Shown: in pieces, positions 16,205-26,144 of the stretch
Layout of the letters: each line of letters begins with the position of its first letter
Numbering within the stretch: the stretch's first letter is position 1
Source of the DNA: Marispirochaeta sp964554875
GTDB lineage: Bacteria; Spirochaetota; Spirochaetia; JC444; Marispirochaetaceae
Direction: 5' to 3'
NCBI GenBank assembly: GCA_964554875.1
Contig: CAZKQJ010000004.1
Location: forward strand, 62,001-126,000
Length of the DNA stretch: 64,000 bases
The notes under the pieces: model-generated
Told to the model about the DNA's origin: nothing
Databases searched by the model: none
Seen by the model: only the letters and a program-made list of their open reading frames with translations
Translations under genes and position numbers: made by a program

Positions 16205-18075
16205 GTATCGGGTTTGGTGAACGAGATACTCCTTCAAGCAAGCTGCGCCTTTTAACCATTGGCGGCATTTTTATTGTGAGTATCCTCATCTTTATTCTGT
16301 ATCTTTTCAGTCTGCAGGTGGTTCGAGGGAATGAATTTCAACGGCGGGCGCAGCAGGTTGCCCGCAGGAGTTCCATAATCTCTGCCCAGAGGGGAGAGAT
16401 TTACGACCGGAATTTTGACCTTCCTCTTGCAATCAATATTCCATCCTTCGCAGTTAACGTCATACCTGCAGAGCTGTCAAGGGAAGATCGTGATCGTATT
16501 TTTCCAAGGCTTGCTGAAATTCTGGATCTGACAGTTGAACAGATCGAAAGACGTATTTTACCTGCCTATAATCACCTTTATCAGCCCGTCGAAGTTGCCT
16601 CCGGTGTTGACCTGAGGACGATAAGTTATCTTGCAGAACACATTGATGATTTTCCCGGGATCACATGGAACAACAAATCAATTCGTTCTTACACCGTCCC
16701 CGGTTCATTGTCTCATATTATAGGCTATGTTGGTGATATTACCAGGGAAGAGCTCCAGGTGCTTTACAACAAGGGATACGCCCGGTCTTCAACCCTGGGA
16801 AAGAGCGGAATAGAAAAGGTTTACGACAAGCTTCTTCGAGGCAACGACGGAATACGATATTCCACCGTGGACGTCAGAGGCAGAAGAGTTTTTCAGCCGG
16901 GTGTGGATGTACAGGCCCCTGTCTCCGGCAATAATCTGGTTCTGACGATCGACCGCAGGATACAGAAACTTGTTGAGAATGCCCTTGGACCAAGAGTAGG
17001 CTCAGCTGTCGTCCTGAAGCCCTCCACAGGAGAAATACTCGCCATGGTATCGTATCCATGGTTTAATCCAAACATGTTTGGAACGGATTGGGATCTTTCC
17101 GAGTACAGAAAAACGAGCCTTGATCCCCGTTTTCCCTTCCTGAACAGAGCCATTCAGGCCTCGTATGCTCCCGCTTCTGCGTTCAAAACAGTCATGACGA
17201 CTGCCATACTGGAAGAAAAGGTTTTTCCGCCGGAACAGAAAATCGATTGTCCCGGGTATCTGCGCATTGGAAATCGTGTTTTCAATTGTCATAAAAAGAC
17301 AGGTCATGGGCTCCTTGATCTCGAAGGCGCTCTTGCTGAATCCTGCAATGTCTATTTCTGGACTTTGGGAGTCAGATACCTTGGCGTTGACCGCATAGTC
17401 AACTTTTCACAGCAGTTCGGTTTTGGTCAAACGACAGGCATTGATCTTCCGAGCGAAACCGCAGGTAAAGTACCAAATCCGCAATGGAAGGAACAAACAT
17501 TCAACGTAAAATGGGTAGGCGGAGATACGGCCAATATTTCGATAGGGCAGGGCGACCTTCTTGTTACCCCTGTTCAGATGGCCAACATGATGGCCATGGT
17601 TGTCAACGAGGGGACAATATATCGCCCGCATATCCTGAAAGAAGTACGAGACCCTGTATCAGGGGCGATCGTAGAGGAACGAGAACCTGTAATACTTCAG
17701 AAGTCGACAATAAATCCTGAGGTTTTCAAAGAGGTCAAGCAATATCTTCGGGGTGTAATCGTAGATGGAACTGCAAAGGTAGTTTTAACAACCCAGGCGG
17801 TAGAAGTTGCCGGAAAAACCGGAACCGGAGAAGCCGGATTCGAAGACCAGTGGAGTTCCTGGTTCGTCGCCTATGCGCCCTATGAAGGACCAGCCGAGGA
17901 ACAGGTAGTCGTGGCAATTAATGTGGAAGCTGTAAATGATTGGGAATGGTGGGCGCCTAAAGCTGCAAATATTATTTTTCAGGGGATTTTTGCAGACGAG
18001 GACTTCAAACAGGCGGTAAAATCCTTACGCTGGCAATGGATGTTCCCTGATCTTTTTACGGATAATCCCTTATGA
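16201..18075 (+). CDS. mrdA: Penicillin-binding protein 2 (elongasome transpeptidase)
   Basis: 624 residues. One membrane anchor (about residues 18-40) precedes the PBP dimer domain (QRGEIYDRNF near 63) and the transpeptidase domain. The three catalytic motifs are present: SxxK as SAFK (S326, K329), SxN as SCN (381-383), and KTG at 539-541. It crosslinks peptidoglycan during lateral growth with RodA as glycosyltransferase partner. It overlaps mreD and rodA by 4 bases each. Confidence 0.96.
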   Translation: MSIGFGERDTPSSKLRLLTIGGIFIVSILIFILYLFSLQVVRGNEFQRRAQQVARRSSIISAQRGEIYDRNFDLPLAINIPSFAVNVIPAELSREDRDRIFPRLAEILDLTVEQIERRILPAYNHLYQPVEVASGVDLRTISYLAEHIDDFPGITWNNKSIRSYTVPGSLSHIIGYVGDITREELQVLYNKGYARSSTLGKSGIEKVYDKLLRGNDGIRYSTVDVRGRRVFQPGVDVQAPVSGNNLVLTIDRRIQKLVENALGPRVGSAVVLKPSTGEILAMVSYPWFNPNMFGTDWDLSEYRKTSLDPRFPFLNRAIQASYAPASAFKTVMTTAILEEKVFPPEQKIDCPGYLRIGNRVFNCHKKTGHGLLDLEGALAESCNVYFWTLGVRYLGVDRIVNFSQQFGFGQTTGIDLPSETAGKVPNPQWKEQTFNVKWVGGDTANISIGQGDLLVTPVQMANMMAMVVNEGTIYRPHILKEVRDPVSGAIVEEREPVILQKSTINPEVFKEVKQYLRGVIVDGTAKVVLTTQAVEVAGKTGTGEAGFEDQWSSWFVAYAPYEGPAEEQVVVAINVEAVNDWEWWAPKAANIIFQGIFADEDFKQAVKSLRWQWMFPDLFTDNPL

Positions 18076-19385
18076 AGATTCGATCATTTTTAGGTTTTGA
18101 TATTTTTATTTTTTTCTCAGTGATATTTCTGATGCTGATCGGTGTGCTCTTTATTTACTCTTCCGGTGTTTCATCCAGCGGTATTGTATACTCAAATGAG
18201 CATATAAAGCAGATAATCTCAATTTCCATCGGACTATTGCTGTGTCTACTGTTCAGTTTTGGTAATTATTCACGCCTCGGTGAATGGTCTCTCTATTTTT
18301 ATATGGCCGGAATTATCTCCCTGATTTATACCCTGTTTTTTGGAAAAGTCGTCAACGGTGCCCGGTCATGGATAAGCCTGGGGTCATTCCATATTGGACA
18401 GCCCTCTGAAATCATGAAAATCCTTACGATACTCTACCTGGGACACTTCTTTGACCATCACCGTAACTCGATTAACAAGCTGAGAACCCTTTTTATAAGT
18501 CTTGGGATTGTAGCCCTTCCAATGGGACTCATTCTTCTCCAGCCCGATATGGGTACAGCTCTGGTTTATGTACCGATTTATCTTTTTTCTGCCTTTATTG
18601 CCCAGATACCTTTACGATATCTTTTTTTTCTGGTTCTCAGCGGTGCTTTGACAATCTTTATCGGTATTCTCCCTGAATGGAACAGCATGATTCTTCATAA
18701 TGAAGGCTTGTTCATTCGTATTCTTACGGAGGATTCTTTCTGGCCATACCTGATTCTTGTGGCGGCATTGCTGACAATTATATCGCTTATTGGGTACATC
18801 TTTTATCACAGGAAATATTTCTATTGGACCGGGTTTTTTGCATTCTCTTCATCCTTGTCGTTTTTTGGCGCTTTAATAATGCAGAAAGTACTGAAGGATT
18901 ATCAGATAATGCGTCTCATCGTTTTTCTTGATCCTGAAGTGGATCCTCGCGGTACGGGTTGGCATATTATTCAATCGATCACAGCTGTCGGTTCGGGAGG
19001 ATTGTACGGGAAAGGCTTCCTGCAGGGAACTCAAAGTCAATACCGGTTCCTTCCAATGCAGAGCACGGATTTTATCTTTTCAATTATTGCCGAAGAGTGG
19101 GGTTTTATTGGCAGTTTTCTGGTCCTTTTTCTATTTACCATTGTTTTGCTCCGGGGTATTTATATAATCTGGACCGCCAAGGATCGTTTTGGAAAGATCA
19201 TTGGTGCAGGTATCGTGGGCATGATATTTTTTCATATGGTAGTCAATATCGGTATGACCATGGGAGTCATGCCGATAACCGGAATCCCTCTGCCTTTTGT
19301 ATCCTACGGCGGATCATCCATTCTTAATTCCCTCATTTCCATCGGAATTCTGTTGAATATTCATCAACGGCGATATCATTTTTAG
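18072..19385 (+). CDS. rodA: Peptidoglycan glycosyltransferase RodA (SEDS family)
   Basis: 437 residues with about ten to twelve membrane helices. SEDS-family markers include QPSEIMKI near residue 112, LLQPDMGTALVY near 156, the extracellular DPEVDPRGTGWHI segment near 285, and the C-terminal GMTMGVMPITGIPLPFVSYGGSS block. It polymerises lipid II in partnership with PBP2. A somewhat long cytoplasmic/periplasmic stretch separates helices in the middle, but no domain is missing. Confidence 0.96.
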   Translation: MKIRSFLGFDIFIFFSVIFLMLIGVLFIYSSGVSSSGIVYSNEHIKQIISISIGLLLCLLFSFGNYSRLGEWSLYFYMAGIISLIYTLFFGKVVNGARSWISLGSFHIGQPSEIMKILTILYLGHFFDHHRNSINKLRTLFISLGIVALPMGLILLQPDMGTALVYVPIYLFSAFIAQIPLRYLFFLVLSGALTIFIGILPEWNSMILHNEGLFIRILTEDSFWPYLILVAALLTIISLIGYIFYHRKYFYWTGFFAFSSSLSFFGALIMQKVLKDYQIMRLIVFLDPEVDPRGTGWHIIQSITAVGSGGLYGKGFLQGTQSQYRFLPMQSTDFIFSIIAEEWGFIGSFLVLFLFTIVLLRGIYIIWTAKDRFGKIIGAGIVGMIFFHMVVNIGMTMGVMPITGIPLPFVSYGGSSILNSLISIGILLNIHQRRYHF

Positions 19386-19399
19386 TACAAGGATCTATC

Positions 19400-21847
19400 A
19401 TGCGTAAAAATATTATTGATGCTCTTGGCAACAGCCTGTTGTCAGTGGAGAAACCGGCACGTTATGCGGGCGGCGAATACGCAATAATACGTAAACCAGA
19501 AGAAACAAGTTTCCGAATTGCCCTGTCATTTCCGGACCTCTACGAAATAGGCATGTCAAACTATTCAATCCGGATTCTGTACACCATGTTAAATTCCCTG
19601 GAAGATGTTGCCTGTGAGCGAGTCTTTGCCCCGGCTCCTGATTTTGAGGAATTATTAAACAGGAAAAAACTGCCCTTGTACAGTCTTGAGAACGGCAGCC
19701 CTGTACGAGATTTCGATATTGTTGCCTTTACCGTGGGGTACGAGCTCTCTGCTACGTCGATTCTTTCAGTCCTCGATATGGGTGGCATTCCGCTCCGCAG
19801 CATTGACAGAGGGCCGGATGATCCTATTGTCGTTGCCGGAGGAAGCGCACTGACAAATCCGACGCCGTTCTCCGCTTTTCTGGATGCAGTATTTATCGGT
19901 GAAGCTGAGCAGGTATGGAGCGAGTTGATTGAACAGATGAGGGATGCAAAGCGAAAGGGGGCCGGTCGAAAGGAACTCCTCGACCTTTTATGCCAGCATC
20001 CCAGCATATGGTATCCGGGAAAAGCGGAAAAAACATTGCGCTCGGTATGGCAGGGGTTCGGCTGCAATTCTTTCTTTCAGGAATTCCCTTTACCCGGCAT
20101 GAGCGCTGTACAGGATCACGGTGTAGTCGAGATAATGCGCGGATGTCCGAATGGCTGCAGATTCTGTCATGCCGGGATCGTCTACAGGCCTCACCGTGAA
20201 AAAGAGATTGACCTCATTATCAAGGAAGCGGAGTATCTTTTTCATAAATATGGTTACAGAGAAATTACTCTATCGAGTCTTTCCACTGGCGACTACTCAC
20301 AATTGCAGTCTCTTGTGGACCGACTGACTGCGCGCTTTTCAGATCGCCAGGTGTCTTTCAGCCTGCCGTCTCTCAGAGTCAACAGCTTTACGCTTCCCAT
20401 TCTTAACCGGATATCGGAAGTCAGGAAAAGCGGCTTAACCTTTGCGATCGAAACCCCGGAGGATGACGGGCAATTTAGTATAAACAAGGAAGTACCGGCA
20501 GATAGAATAATCGAAATACTTAACGCTGCAAAAGAATTCGGATGGAGAAACGCCAAGTTCTACTTTATGATCGGTCTTCCCCAGGATACCGAAAATACGC
20601 CTCAATCCATAATTGATTACCTGGAGACGATCAGGAAAAATACAGGAGTCCGAATACATCTGACGGTTAACACCTTTATTCCCAAGCCGCATACCCCGTT
20701 TCAGAGATCCTGTCAGCTGAGCGAAGAACAGTCACTCAACAAGATCCACTCAATACGCAACGGCTTGAACAGAAAGCTCTACAAATTCGGCTATCATTCA
20801 CCATTCGCTTCGATCCTCGAGGGGCTTGTATCTCGCGGAGATGAACGGGTAGGGGGAATAATAGAAAAAGCCTATCATGCCGGAGCTCGGCTTGATGCCT
20901 GGGAAGAACACCTTGATCGCGATGTGTGGCGAAGTGTTTTGAAGGAAGAGAACTGGGATCCCATCGCTGAAGTCAGCCGGCTGCGGACAATGGACGAAGT
21001 TCTTCCCTGGGATTCCATTGATATCGGTGTGCGCAAATCCTATCTTGATGCTGAATACAGGCGGGCGGAAAATGCTGAGCTTACCGACCCGTGCAAGCAG
21101 ATTTGTCATCATAACTGCGGTGCCTGTGATGATGAGCAAGGTGTCAATCTTGCGCAGCCCGGCCCGATTGAAAAAGATGATAATAAAACTCCAGCTGCAG
21201 AGTATACACGTTCATTCAGAAAATTTATCTTCAGTTTTACCAAAGAAGGGCCCTCCAGGTTCCTGTCGCATAAAAACCTTGTTACGGTGTTTCAACGACT
21301 CTTTACCAGACAGGAGATTCCTGTCCAGTACACGCAGGGTTTCAATCCCAAGCCCAAACTTGAGTTTGCGCACCCCTTATCCCTGGGTGTTTCTTCCATG
21401 CACGAAGTCGCACTGATCTTCCTTGATGAATCCTTTGAACCAGGTGACTTCATAAACCTCTGCAACACTTCACTTCCGGATGGAATGCAAATTGTATCCG
21501 GATCATTTTTTGATTTCCCGGCGGGGGTCAAGTCGCTTATGTCCTATTACCACGGTTCAGACTATGAATTAAAAGCTGGAAGTTCCTTTGCAGAAAAACA
21601 TAAACTGGAAATAGAAGATATTTTTCAGCCATACATATCTTTAGTGGGTAAAGAGAATGACTGTTTTGTGTATCGCTTTTTTTATCCCGACGGGAAACAG
21701 AATATAAAGGGAATCAACAGAATCCTTCGAAACACATATCCGGATAATCTTGACAGTTTTGCACTTACAAGAATAAAAACCTATTTCAAGACTGATCGTC
21801 CTGATTCTGCTCCAGTCTCTTTGCCCGTTCCCAGTAGCGGTCCATAG
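19400..21847 (+). CDS. Radical SAM protein fused to a DUF2344 domain (TIGR03960/TIGR03936 type)
   Basis: 815 residues. The N-terminal 200 residues resemble the B12-binding-like part of the TIGR03960 family. The radical SAM core carries the cluster motif CPNGCRFCHAG near residues 250-260 (C-x3-C-x2-C). A second cysteine cluster, CKQICHHNCGACDDE, lies near residues 565-580. From about residue 608 (FRKFIFSFTKEGPSRFLSHKN) comes a TIGR03936/DUF2344 domain; in many genomes the two parts are separate neighbouring genes. The substrate is unknown. An AAGGA site precedes the ATG. Its 3' end overlaps the convergent mazG by 62 bases. Confidence 0.88.
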   Translation: MRKNIIDALGNSLLSVEKPARYAGGEYAIIRKPEETSFRIALSFPDLYEIGMSNYSIRILYTMLNSLEDVACERVFAPAPDFEELLNRKKLPLYSLENGSPVRDFDIVAFTVGYELSATSILSVLDMGGIPLRSIDRGPDDPIVVAGGSALTNPTPFSAFLDAVFIGEAEQVWSELIEQMRDAKRKGAGRKELLDLLCQHPSIWYPGKAEKTLRSVWQGFGCNSFFQEFPLPGMSAVQDHGVVEIMRGCPNGCRFCHAGIVYRPHREKEIDLIIKEAEYLFHKYGYREITLSSLSTGDYSQLQSLVDRLTARFSDRQVSFSLPSLRVNSFTLPILNRISEVRKSGLTFAIETPEDDGQFSINKEVPADRIIEILNAAKEFGWRNAKFYFMIGLPQDTENTPQSIIDYLETIRKNTGVRIHLTVNTFIPKPHTPFQRSCQLSEEQSLNKIHSIRNGLNRKLYKFGYHSPFASILEGLVSRGDERVGGIIEKAYHAGARLDAWEEHLDRDVWRSVLKEENWDPIAEVSRLRTMDEVLPWDSIDIGVRKSYLDAEYRRAENAELTDPCKQICHHNCGACDDEQGVNLAQPGPIEKDDNKTPAAEYTRSFRKFIFSFTKEGPSRFLSHKNLVTVFQRLFTRQEIPVQYTQGFNPKPKLEFAHPLSLGVSSMHEVALIFLDESFEPGDFINLCNTSLPDGMQIVSGSFFDFPAGVKSLMSYYHGSDYELKAGSSFAEKHKLEIEDIFQPYISLVGKENDCFVYRFFYPDGKQNIKGINRILRNTYPDNLDSFALTRIKTYFKTDRPDSAPVSLPVPSSGP

Positions 21848-22589
21848 TTTGCCGGTTTTCCTGTGTCATTTCCAGGGAGTTTTCCTTCATGAGTCGCTCG
21901 ACTTCCGCATACCTGGAAATGAACTTCTCGTTCGTTCTATGAAGGGCAGTCATGGGGTCTATATTCAATTTACGCGCTATATTGACAACGGAGAAGAGAA
22001 CATCTCCCAGCTCTTCTTCAGTGTCGACGGTTTTGCCTGTACTTATTGCAATTTTTAATTCCTCAAGCTCTTCTTCGATCTTCTCGAAAGGTCCATTGTG
22101 ATCCTCCCAGTCGAATCCCTCTTTAGCAGCCCGTGTTTGTATTTTCAATGAACGCTCAAGGGGAGGGAAACCTGGAGATACTGCATGCACGCCCTTCTTT
22201 TTCTTTCTGCCTTCAACAGTGGTTTTTATCTCTTCCCACTTTTCCTTGACCTTTTCAGGATCCTCAATCTCATCTTCACCAAACACATGGGGATGACGCC
22301 GAATAAGTTTCCGGCATATTTCGTCGAAAACATCCCCGGGGGAAAAGTCGCCTTTCTCCTCAGCGATTCGTATCATCATTGAAAGAATAAGCAGGACATC
22401 GCCGATTTCTTCCTTGATTGATTCGTTGTCCTTATCCTGTACAGCTGTAACGGTTTCATAACTCTCTTCAAGAAGATAGCGTTTCATGTCGTCCATGGTC
22501 TGCTTTCTGTCCCAGGGACACCCGTCGGGCGCCCTCAAGCGGGAAATAATCTCGTACAGGTCATCAAAAGTCTCTTTTCTATCAACCAC
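21786..22589 (-). CDS. mazG: Nucleoside triphosphate pyrophosphohydrolase MazG
   Basis: 267 residues with the duplicated MazG fold. The first copy begins near RLRAPDGCPWDRKQT (residues 17-31), with EESYE and EEIGDVLL supplying metal-binding Glu/Asp; the second copy has EEELEELK and EEELGDVLFSVVN. It hydrolyses NTPs/dNTPs to monophosphates as a house-cleaning enzyme. The start is GTG, chosen because AGAGGA sits 5 bases upstream; no ATG lies nearby upstream. A promoter-like pair is at 22631-22659. The last 62 bases are antisense to the end of the radical SAM gene. Confidence 0.95.
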   Translation of the reverse strand: MVDRKETFDDLYEIISRLRAPDGCPWDRKQTMDDMKRYLLEESYETVTAVQDKDNESIKEEIGDVLLILSMMIRIAEEKGDFSPGDVFDEICRKLIRRHPHVFGEDEIEDPEKVKEKWEEIKTTVEGRKKKKGVHAVSPGFPPLERSLKIQTRAAKEGFDWEDHNGPFEKIEEELEELKIAISTGKTVDTEEELGDVLFSVVNIARKLNIDPMTALHRTNEKFISRYAEVERLMKENSLEMTQENRQTMDRYWERAKRLEQNQDDQS

Positions 22590-22630
22590 GATTATCCTCT
22601 CAACTTTTCGGTGCTGCCGCTCAAGTAGAC

Positions 22631-22659
22631 AGAATATAAATTATCGGAAGTAATATCAA
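22631..22659 (-). promoter_or_regulatory. Likely mazG promoter
   Basis: Minus-strand -35 TTGATA (22659-22654), 17-base spacer, -10 TATTCT (22636-22631). It overlaps the stop codon of the small membrane protein upstream, so mazG can be expressed apart from the cyclase operon. Confidence 0.5.
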
Positions 22660-22949
22660 TCATCCTTTTTCTGCTTTTCGCTCAGATTCGAGAATACCCA
22701 TATACAGATAAATGCAGTTATCAGGGGTGGAAAAATATTTACCGTACCGTTAACCCTCGTCAGGCGCGTAATAAGATCATCCAGGATATATCCGAATACT
22801 CCCCCGGCAAAGGAACCTATGAGTGCCACAATCAATGCACCCCAGAATCGGCCGAAGATATCCCTTTTCAGTATGAAATAAAAAAACACCGCTGTAATAA
22901 ATCCAAGAAGAATATACACCAGGGCAATATTAAAATAGTAGCTGAACAT
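22656..22949 (-). CDS. Small integral membrane protein of unknown function
   Basis: 97 residues with three hydrophobic segments (about residues 6-26, 34-56 and 69-88) and a charged C-terminus. The middle segment GALIVALIGSFAGGVFGYIL resembles glycine-zipper helices of small transglycosylase-associated-like proteins, but I cannot assign it to a family. An AAGGCAGG site precedes the ATG. It is the last gene of the operon that also encodes the lipoprotein and the CHASE2 cyclase. Confidence 0.7.
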   Translation of the reverse strand: MFSYYFNIALVYILLGFITAVFFYFILKRDIFGRFWGALIVALIGSFAGGVFGYILDDLITRLTRVNGTVNIFPPLITAFICIWVFSNLSEKQKKDD

Positions 22950-22966
22950 ATGATGCCTGCCTTTAA

Positions 22967-23686
22967 TTAATTTATGGTAAACATAAAATTACCCAGATAG
23001 ACGGGTTTACTGTATACGTTTTGAAAGGTATCGTAAATATCAAAACCGTAAGCCACGGTCCAGACGGCGCATACAAGCTCCGTGTTATTTAAAGTACTGA
23101 CATTTTGCGGCAAATCGGTATCTGTCAGATCATAATCAGGAACGCTTTGTGAAAACAATGGCCTTTCTGTTTCAATTTCTTCCACCCATCTCAGTTGATT
23201 AAATTCATCTTCCCTGCGGAAAGATCTTCGCAGCTTGAAGGTACTGCTTAAATAATCACCCTCTGTTTTATTAAAACTGAAATCAAGGGTTACGGTAAAA
23301 CCGTCGCTCCTGTCGCCATAAGGAACCTCAAGAACCTTGAAAAGAGAATAGTTTAGACTGGAGCTGTAATATCCCCGTTCGTTTTCCTTGTCGTAGGTAT
23401 TCAGGACCGAGGTGGAAAAGAAAGCCTCCCCTATGTCGTTCCATGCATCCGTATCGCTTCTGTCAGCAGGAAGCTCGCTTGACAAGTAAAACCTGTAGAG
23501 AAGCATGTACCCTAAAAAAATATCGGAATCATTTTCCGTGGAGTTATCGAATTTCATAATCCCTAAATCGAAACTTTCAGTTCTTCGAATTGGCGCATAC
23601 AAATAGGCATTGGTTGGCATACCGCAGGAGGAGACTATCATTAACATCAGCAGCAAGCTGATGAGCGGCAATGACAACTTCGACAC
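22967..23686 (-). CDS. Putative lipoprotein of unknown function
   Basis: About 239 residues. From the GTG at 23686 the N-terminus is a textbook lipoprotein signal: a short basic start, a leucine-rich core, and a lipobox ending IVSSC, with Cys about 21 residues in. An ATG at 23749 in the same frame would add 21 residues but would overlap the cyclase gene by 53 bases, so I prefer the GTG, although its ribosome site (AGGGG) is very close. The mature part is acidic and rich in Asp, Ser and Tyr, with no motif I recognise. Its place right after the cyclase suggests an envelope partner of that sensor. Confidence 0.7.
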   Translation of the reverse strand: MSKLSLPLISLLLMLMIVSSCGMPTNAYLYAPIRRTESFDLGIMKFDNSTENDSDIFLGYMLLYRFYLSSELPADRSDTDAWNDIGEAFFSTSVLNTYDKENERGYYSSSLNYSLFKVLEVPYGDRSDGFTVTLDFSFNKTEGDYLSSTFKLRRSFRREDEFNQLRWVEEIETERPLFSQSVPDYDLTDTDLPQNVSTLNNTELVCAVWTVAYGFDIYDTFQNVYSKPVYLGNFMFTIN

Positions 23687-23696
23687 TTCCCCTGCC

Positions 23697-26117
23697 CTAA
23701 CCGGCTGCAGTTTCGGAAGCCCCGTCGTCAAGACAGTCCACAAGTTCATAGATCAGTACCGGCTTGTTTTTTCCCTTGACACGGATGTTATCCAGCTCGC
23801 GTACAATCACCCTGTCCTTTACGAAGCCGTAGGTAAACTCACTAATAATAACGGTTGTTCCGTACTGCTTGTTGGTTCCTTCAAGGCGGGCTCCCAGATT
23901 GACGGGATCTCCCATGAGGGTGTAGTTCATTCGGCCTTCTGAACCGACGTTCCCGACTGTCATGATACCGGAATTTATACCAATCCCGATGTGAATACGC
24001 TTTTCCGGTGGCCAGGCAGCGTTCAGTTCTTCCAATGCCTTCTGCTGTTTAAGAGCGCACTGACATGCGAGCAGGGCGTGTTCATCCTGAGGCAGCGGTG
24101 CTCCCCAGAAACACATTATCTCGTCTCCGACATACTTATCCAGGGTACCTTTATAATCCAGTATGATGTCAGTCATGACGGTAAAATAGACATTCAGGTG
24201 ATTCAGCAGCTCCTGGGGGGTCATGCTTTCTGAAAGGGTTGTAAATCCGCGTACATCCGAAAAGAATACCGTAAGCTGTTTATCCACGCCTCCAAGCTCT
24301 GGGGGATGATCGATAAGGTGATCGACAACTCCCGGAGAAACATATTTACCAAACATATTCCTGATCATGCGTTTGTCCCGTTCTTCCGTCATGACACGAT
24401 AGGCAATTATCGAGAGAAAGGTAAGACCAGCGGCAGCGGCAGCGGGACTGTAATCTATGATCAGGTTCTGGGATTCAAAAACTATCGACACTGTCAGAAA
24501 CAGAGCCAGAAGACCGGCAAGCAGTATCACAAGAGCCCAGAGAGTGGGCATCCGTGAACTGATCAGGGCTATCAGCATGACAGCTACAAAAAGAACGGCA
24601 TAATTCGCCCAGTCCGGGACATGGTGCAGAAAATTATCCATAAGAATGGTATTCAGGGCATTGGCGTGTATCTCCACTCCGTACATCAGTCCAAAGGGAG
24701 TCGGTTTTTCATCATCCGCTATACCCCTGGCAAAGGCCCCTACCATGATGATTTTATTCCCCAGAGCTTTGGTCCGGGGCCATGTTTCAGGGTCCTTTCC
24801 CGGTGGATTTGCCGCGTATCCGGCAAAGGATCGTACGGGAAAGGTTTTTCTCCCCTGAGGGTCGGCAAAGGATTTCGGTCCCATGTAATTAATCAGCATA
24901 TTCCCGTATTCATCGATGGGGATCTTTATCTCTTCAAGAATTCTGCTTACCGCCGGCTTTCGAAGACGCCCTTCATTGTCGTACACCGCATCTTTTATGG
25001 TAATCTCATAGGGAACCCAGCTGGAGCTTTCAACATCGAATTTCATTGGTTCGGGTATGCGAATATGTTTACCCAGAACTACCTCCAGGTCATCGCAGTT
25101 TTTATTAAAATAATCCAGAGCGAGTGAGAGTGTTATTGCCGGAACAAATGTATCCTGATATTTACGAATAACATGGTAGGAGTCATCAATCGTACCGTCA
25201 TTATTTGTATCCACCGTGCGAAGCGGTGCATTCGCCCTGATCTCTTCTGAAATTTGCGCGAAACCTTCGGGTGTAATCCCGGGGGGAATGGTATGGGGAC
25301 GTTCGTTTTTATCCACCCATTCAAGACGTTCAAAACTGGATCCGTCCACAGGCAGGTCCGAACTGATTGCTGCAAGGTCATCAAGCCGATAACTTTCGAC
25401 AAGGCGAGAGATCTTCGCCACCATCTGTTGACGCCGATACACCTTGTCTGAATCAGTATGAAAATTGGCATGCCCGTAGCCCCGGCTCTTCTCCCCGAAG
25501 GGTATCAGTGGCGGTTGCAGTCCGTAGAAGGCCGGAATTTCATGCCAGTCACCTTTAATATTTGTTACTTTCCCCCACCTTTCTATGAGCACATCCTGGC
25601 GACTGAAAAAATCTTCATACTCCCGTGAGGATGGAGGAAACTCATCCAATACAGTCTCAAGAAAAACCCTGTCGTTGTCCTCTATTGCCTCAAGGAGCAG
25701 TACATCGTCATAGCCTTTTTCGTCCGGTTCAATAAAGAATATATCGAGGAATACCGATCGCTCCCGCTCTTCCTGATTCTGTATACGGGAGAAAGAGTTC
25801 AACAGATCAGCCTCACGGTAGCGGGGAAACGGCCATTTTCCAAACTGACTGAGGGAATTAAAATCAATGCCGACTATCAGAATATCATCGGAAATTTTCG
25901 AGTCGAACTCTTCTTGAAGGACCCCTTCCTGGATGCTTTCCCGCTGGGTGATGGTTTTAAACCCAAAATGAACATCCAGCATCTGTTCCTCAATATTGCT
26001 GAAAATGCTGGTGCTTTCGTTAAGCAGAAGGATGAAACCAAATATGAAGAGACCGATAAGAATACCAAAGTATTTGGTCTCCAGTATCTTACGTCTTCGT
26101 TTTATCTCTTTTTTCAT
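23697..26117 (-). CDS. CHASE2-domain class III adenylate cyclase
   Basis: 806 residues. A membrane helix (about 17-33), an extracytoplasmic CHASE2 sensor domain (about 40-500), three membrane helices (about 505-521, 525-546, 553-573), and a cytoplasmic class III cyclase domain (about 612-795). Metal-binding residues are D621 (FFSDVRGFT) and D665 (KYVGDEIM). K661 and D737 (LMGDPVN) are the pair that favours ATP, and N740 and R744 are the transition-state residues, so it should make cAMP. An EF-hand-like loop DTNNDGTIDD lies at residues 303-312 inside the sensor. The neighbours are a TPR protein upstream and a lipoprotein downstream. Confidence 0.92.
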   Translation of the reverse strand: MKKEIKRRRKILETKYFGILIGLFIFGFILLLNESTSIFSNIEEQMLDVHFGFKTITQRESIQEGVLQEEFDSKISDDILIVGIDFNSLSQFGKWPFPRYREADLLNSFSRIQNQEERERSVFLDIFFIEPDEKGYDDVLLLEAIEDNDRVFLETVLDEFPPSSREYEDFFSRQDVLIERWGKVTNIKGDWHEIPAFYGLQPPLIPFGEKSRGYGHANFHTDSDKVYRRQQMVAKISRLVESYRLDDLAAISSDLPVDGSSFERLEWVDKNERPHTIPPGITPEGFAQISEEIRANAPLRTVDTNNDGTIDDSYHVIRKYQDTFVPAITLSLALDYFNKNCDDLEVVLGKHIRIPEPMKFDVESSSWVPYEITIKDAVYDNEGRLRKPAVSRILEEIKIPIDEYGNMLINYMGPKSFADPQGRKTFPVRSFAGYAANPPGKDPETWPRTKALGNKIIMVGAFARGIADDEKPTPFGLMYGVEIHANALNTILMDNFLHHVPDWANYAVLFVAVMLIALISSRMPTLWALVILLAGLLALFLTVSIVFESQNLIIDYSPAAAAAGLTFLSIIAYRVMTEERDKRMIRNMFGKYVSPGVVDHLIDHPPELGGVDKQLTVFFSDVRGFTTLSESMTPQELLNHLNVYFTVMTDIILDYKGTLDKYVGDEIMCFWGAPLPQDEHALLACQCALKQQKALEELNAAWPPEKRIHIGIGINSGIMTVGNVGSEGRMNYTLMGDPVNLGARLEGTNKQYGTTVIISEFTYGFVKDRVIVRELDNIRVKGKNKPVLIYELVDCLDDGASETAAG

Positions 26118-26144
26118 CCCTCTGCCCCTTTTTTGCGGGATTTT

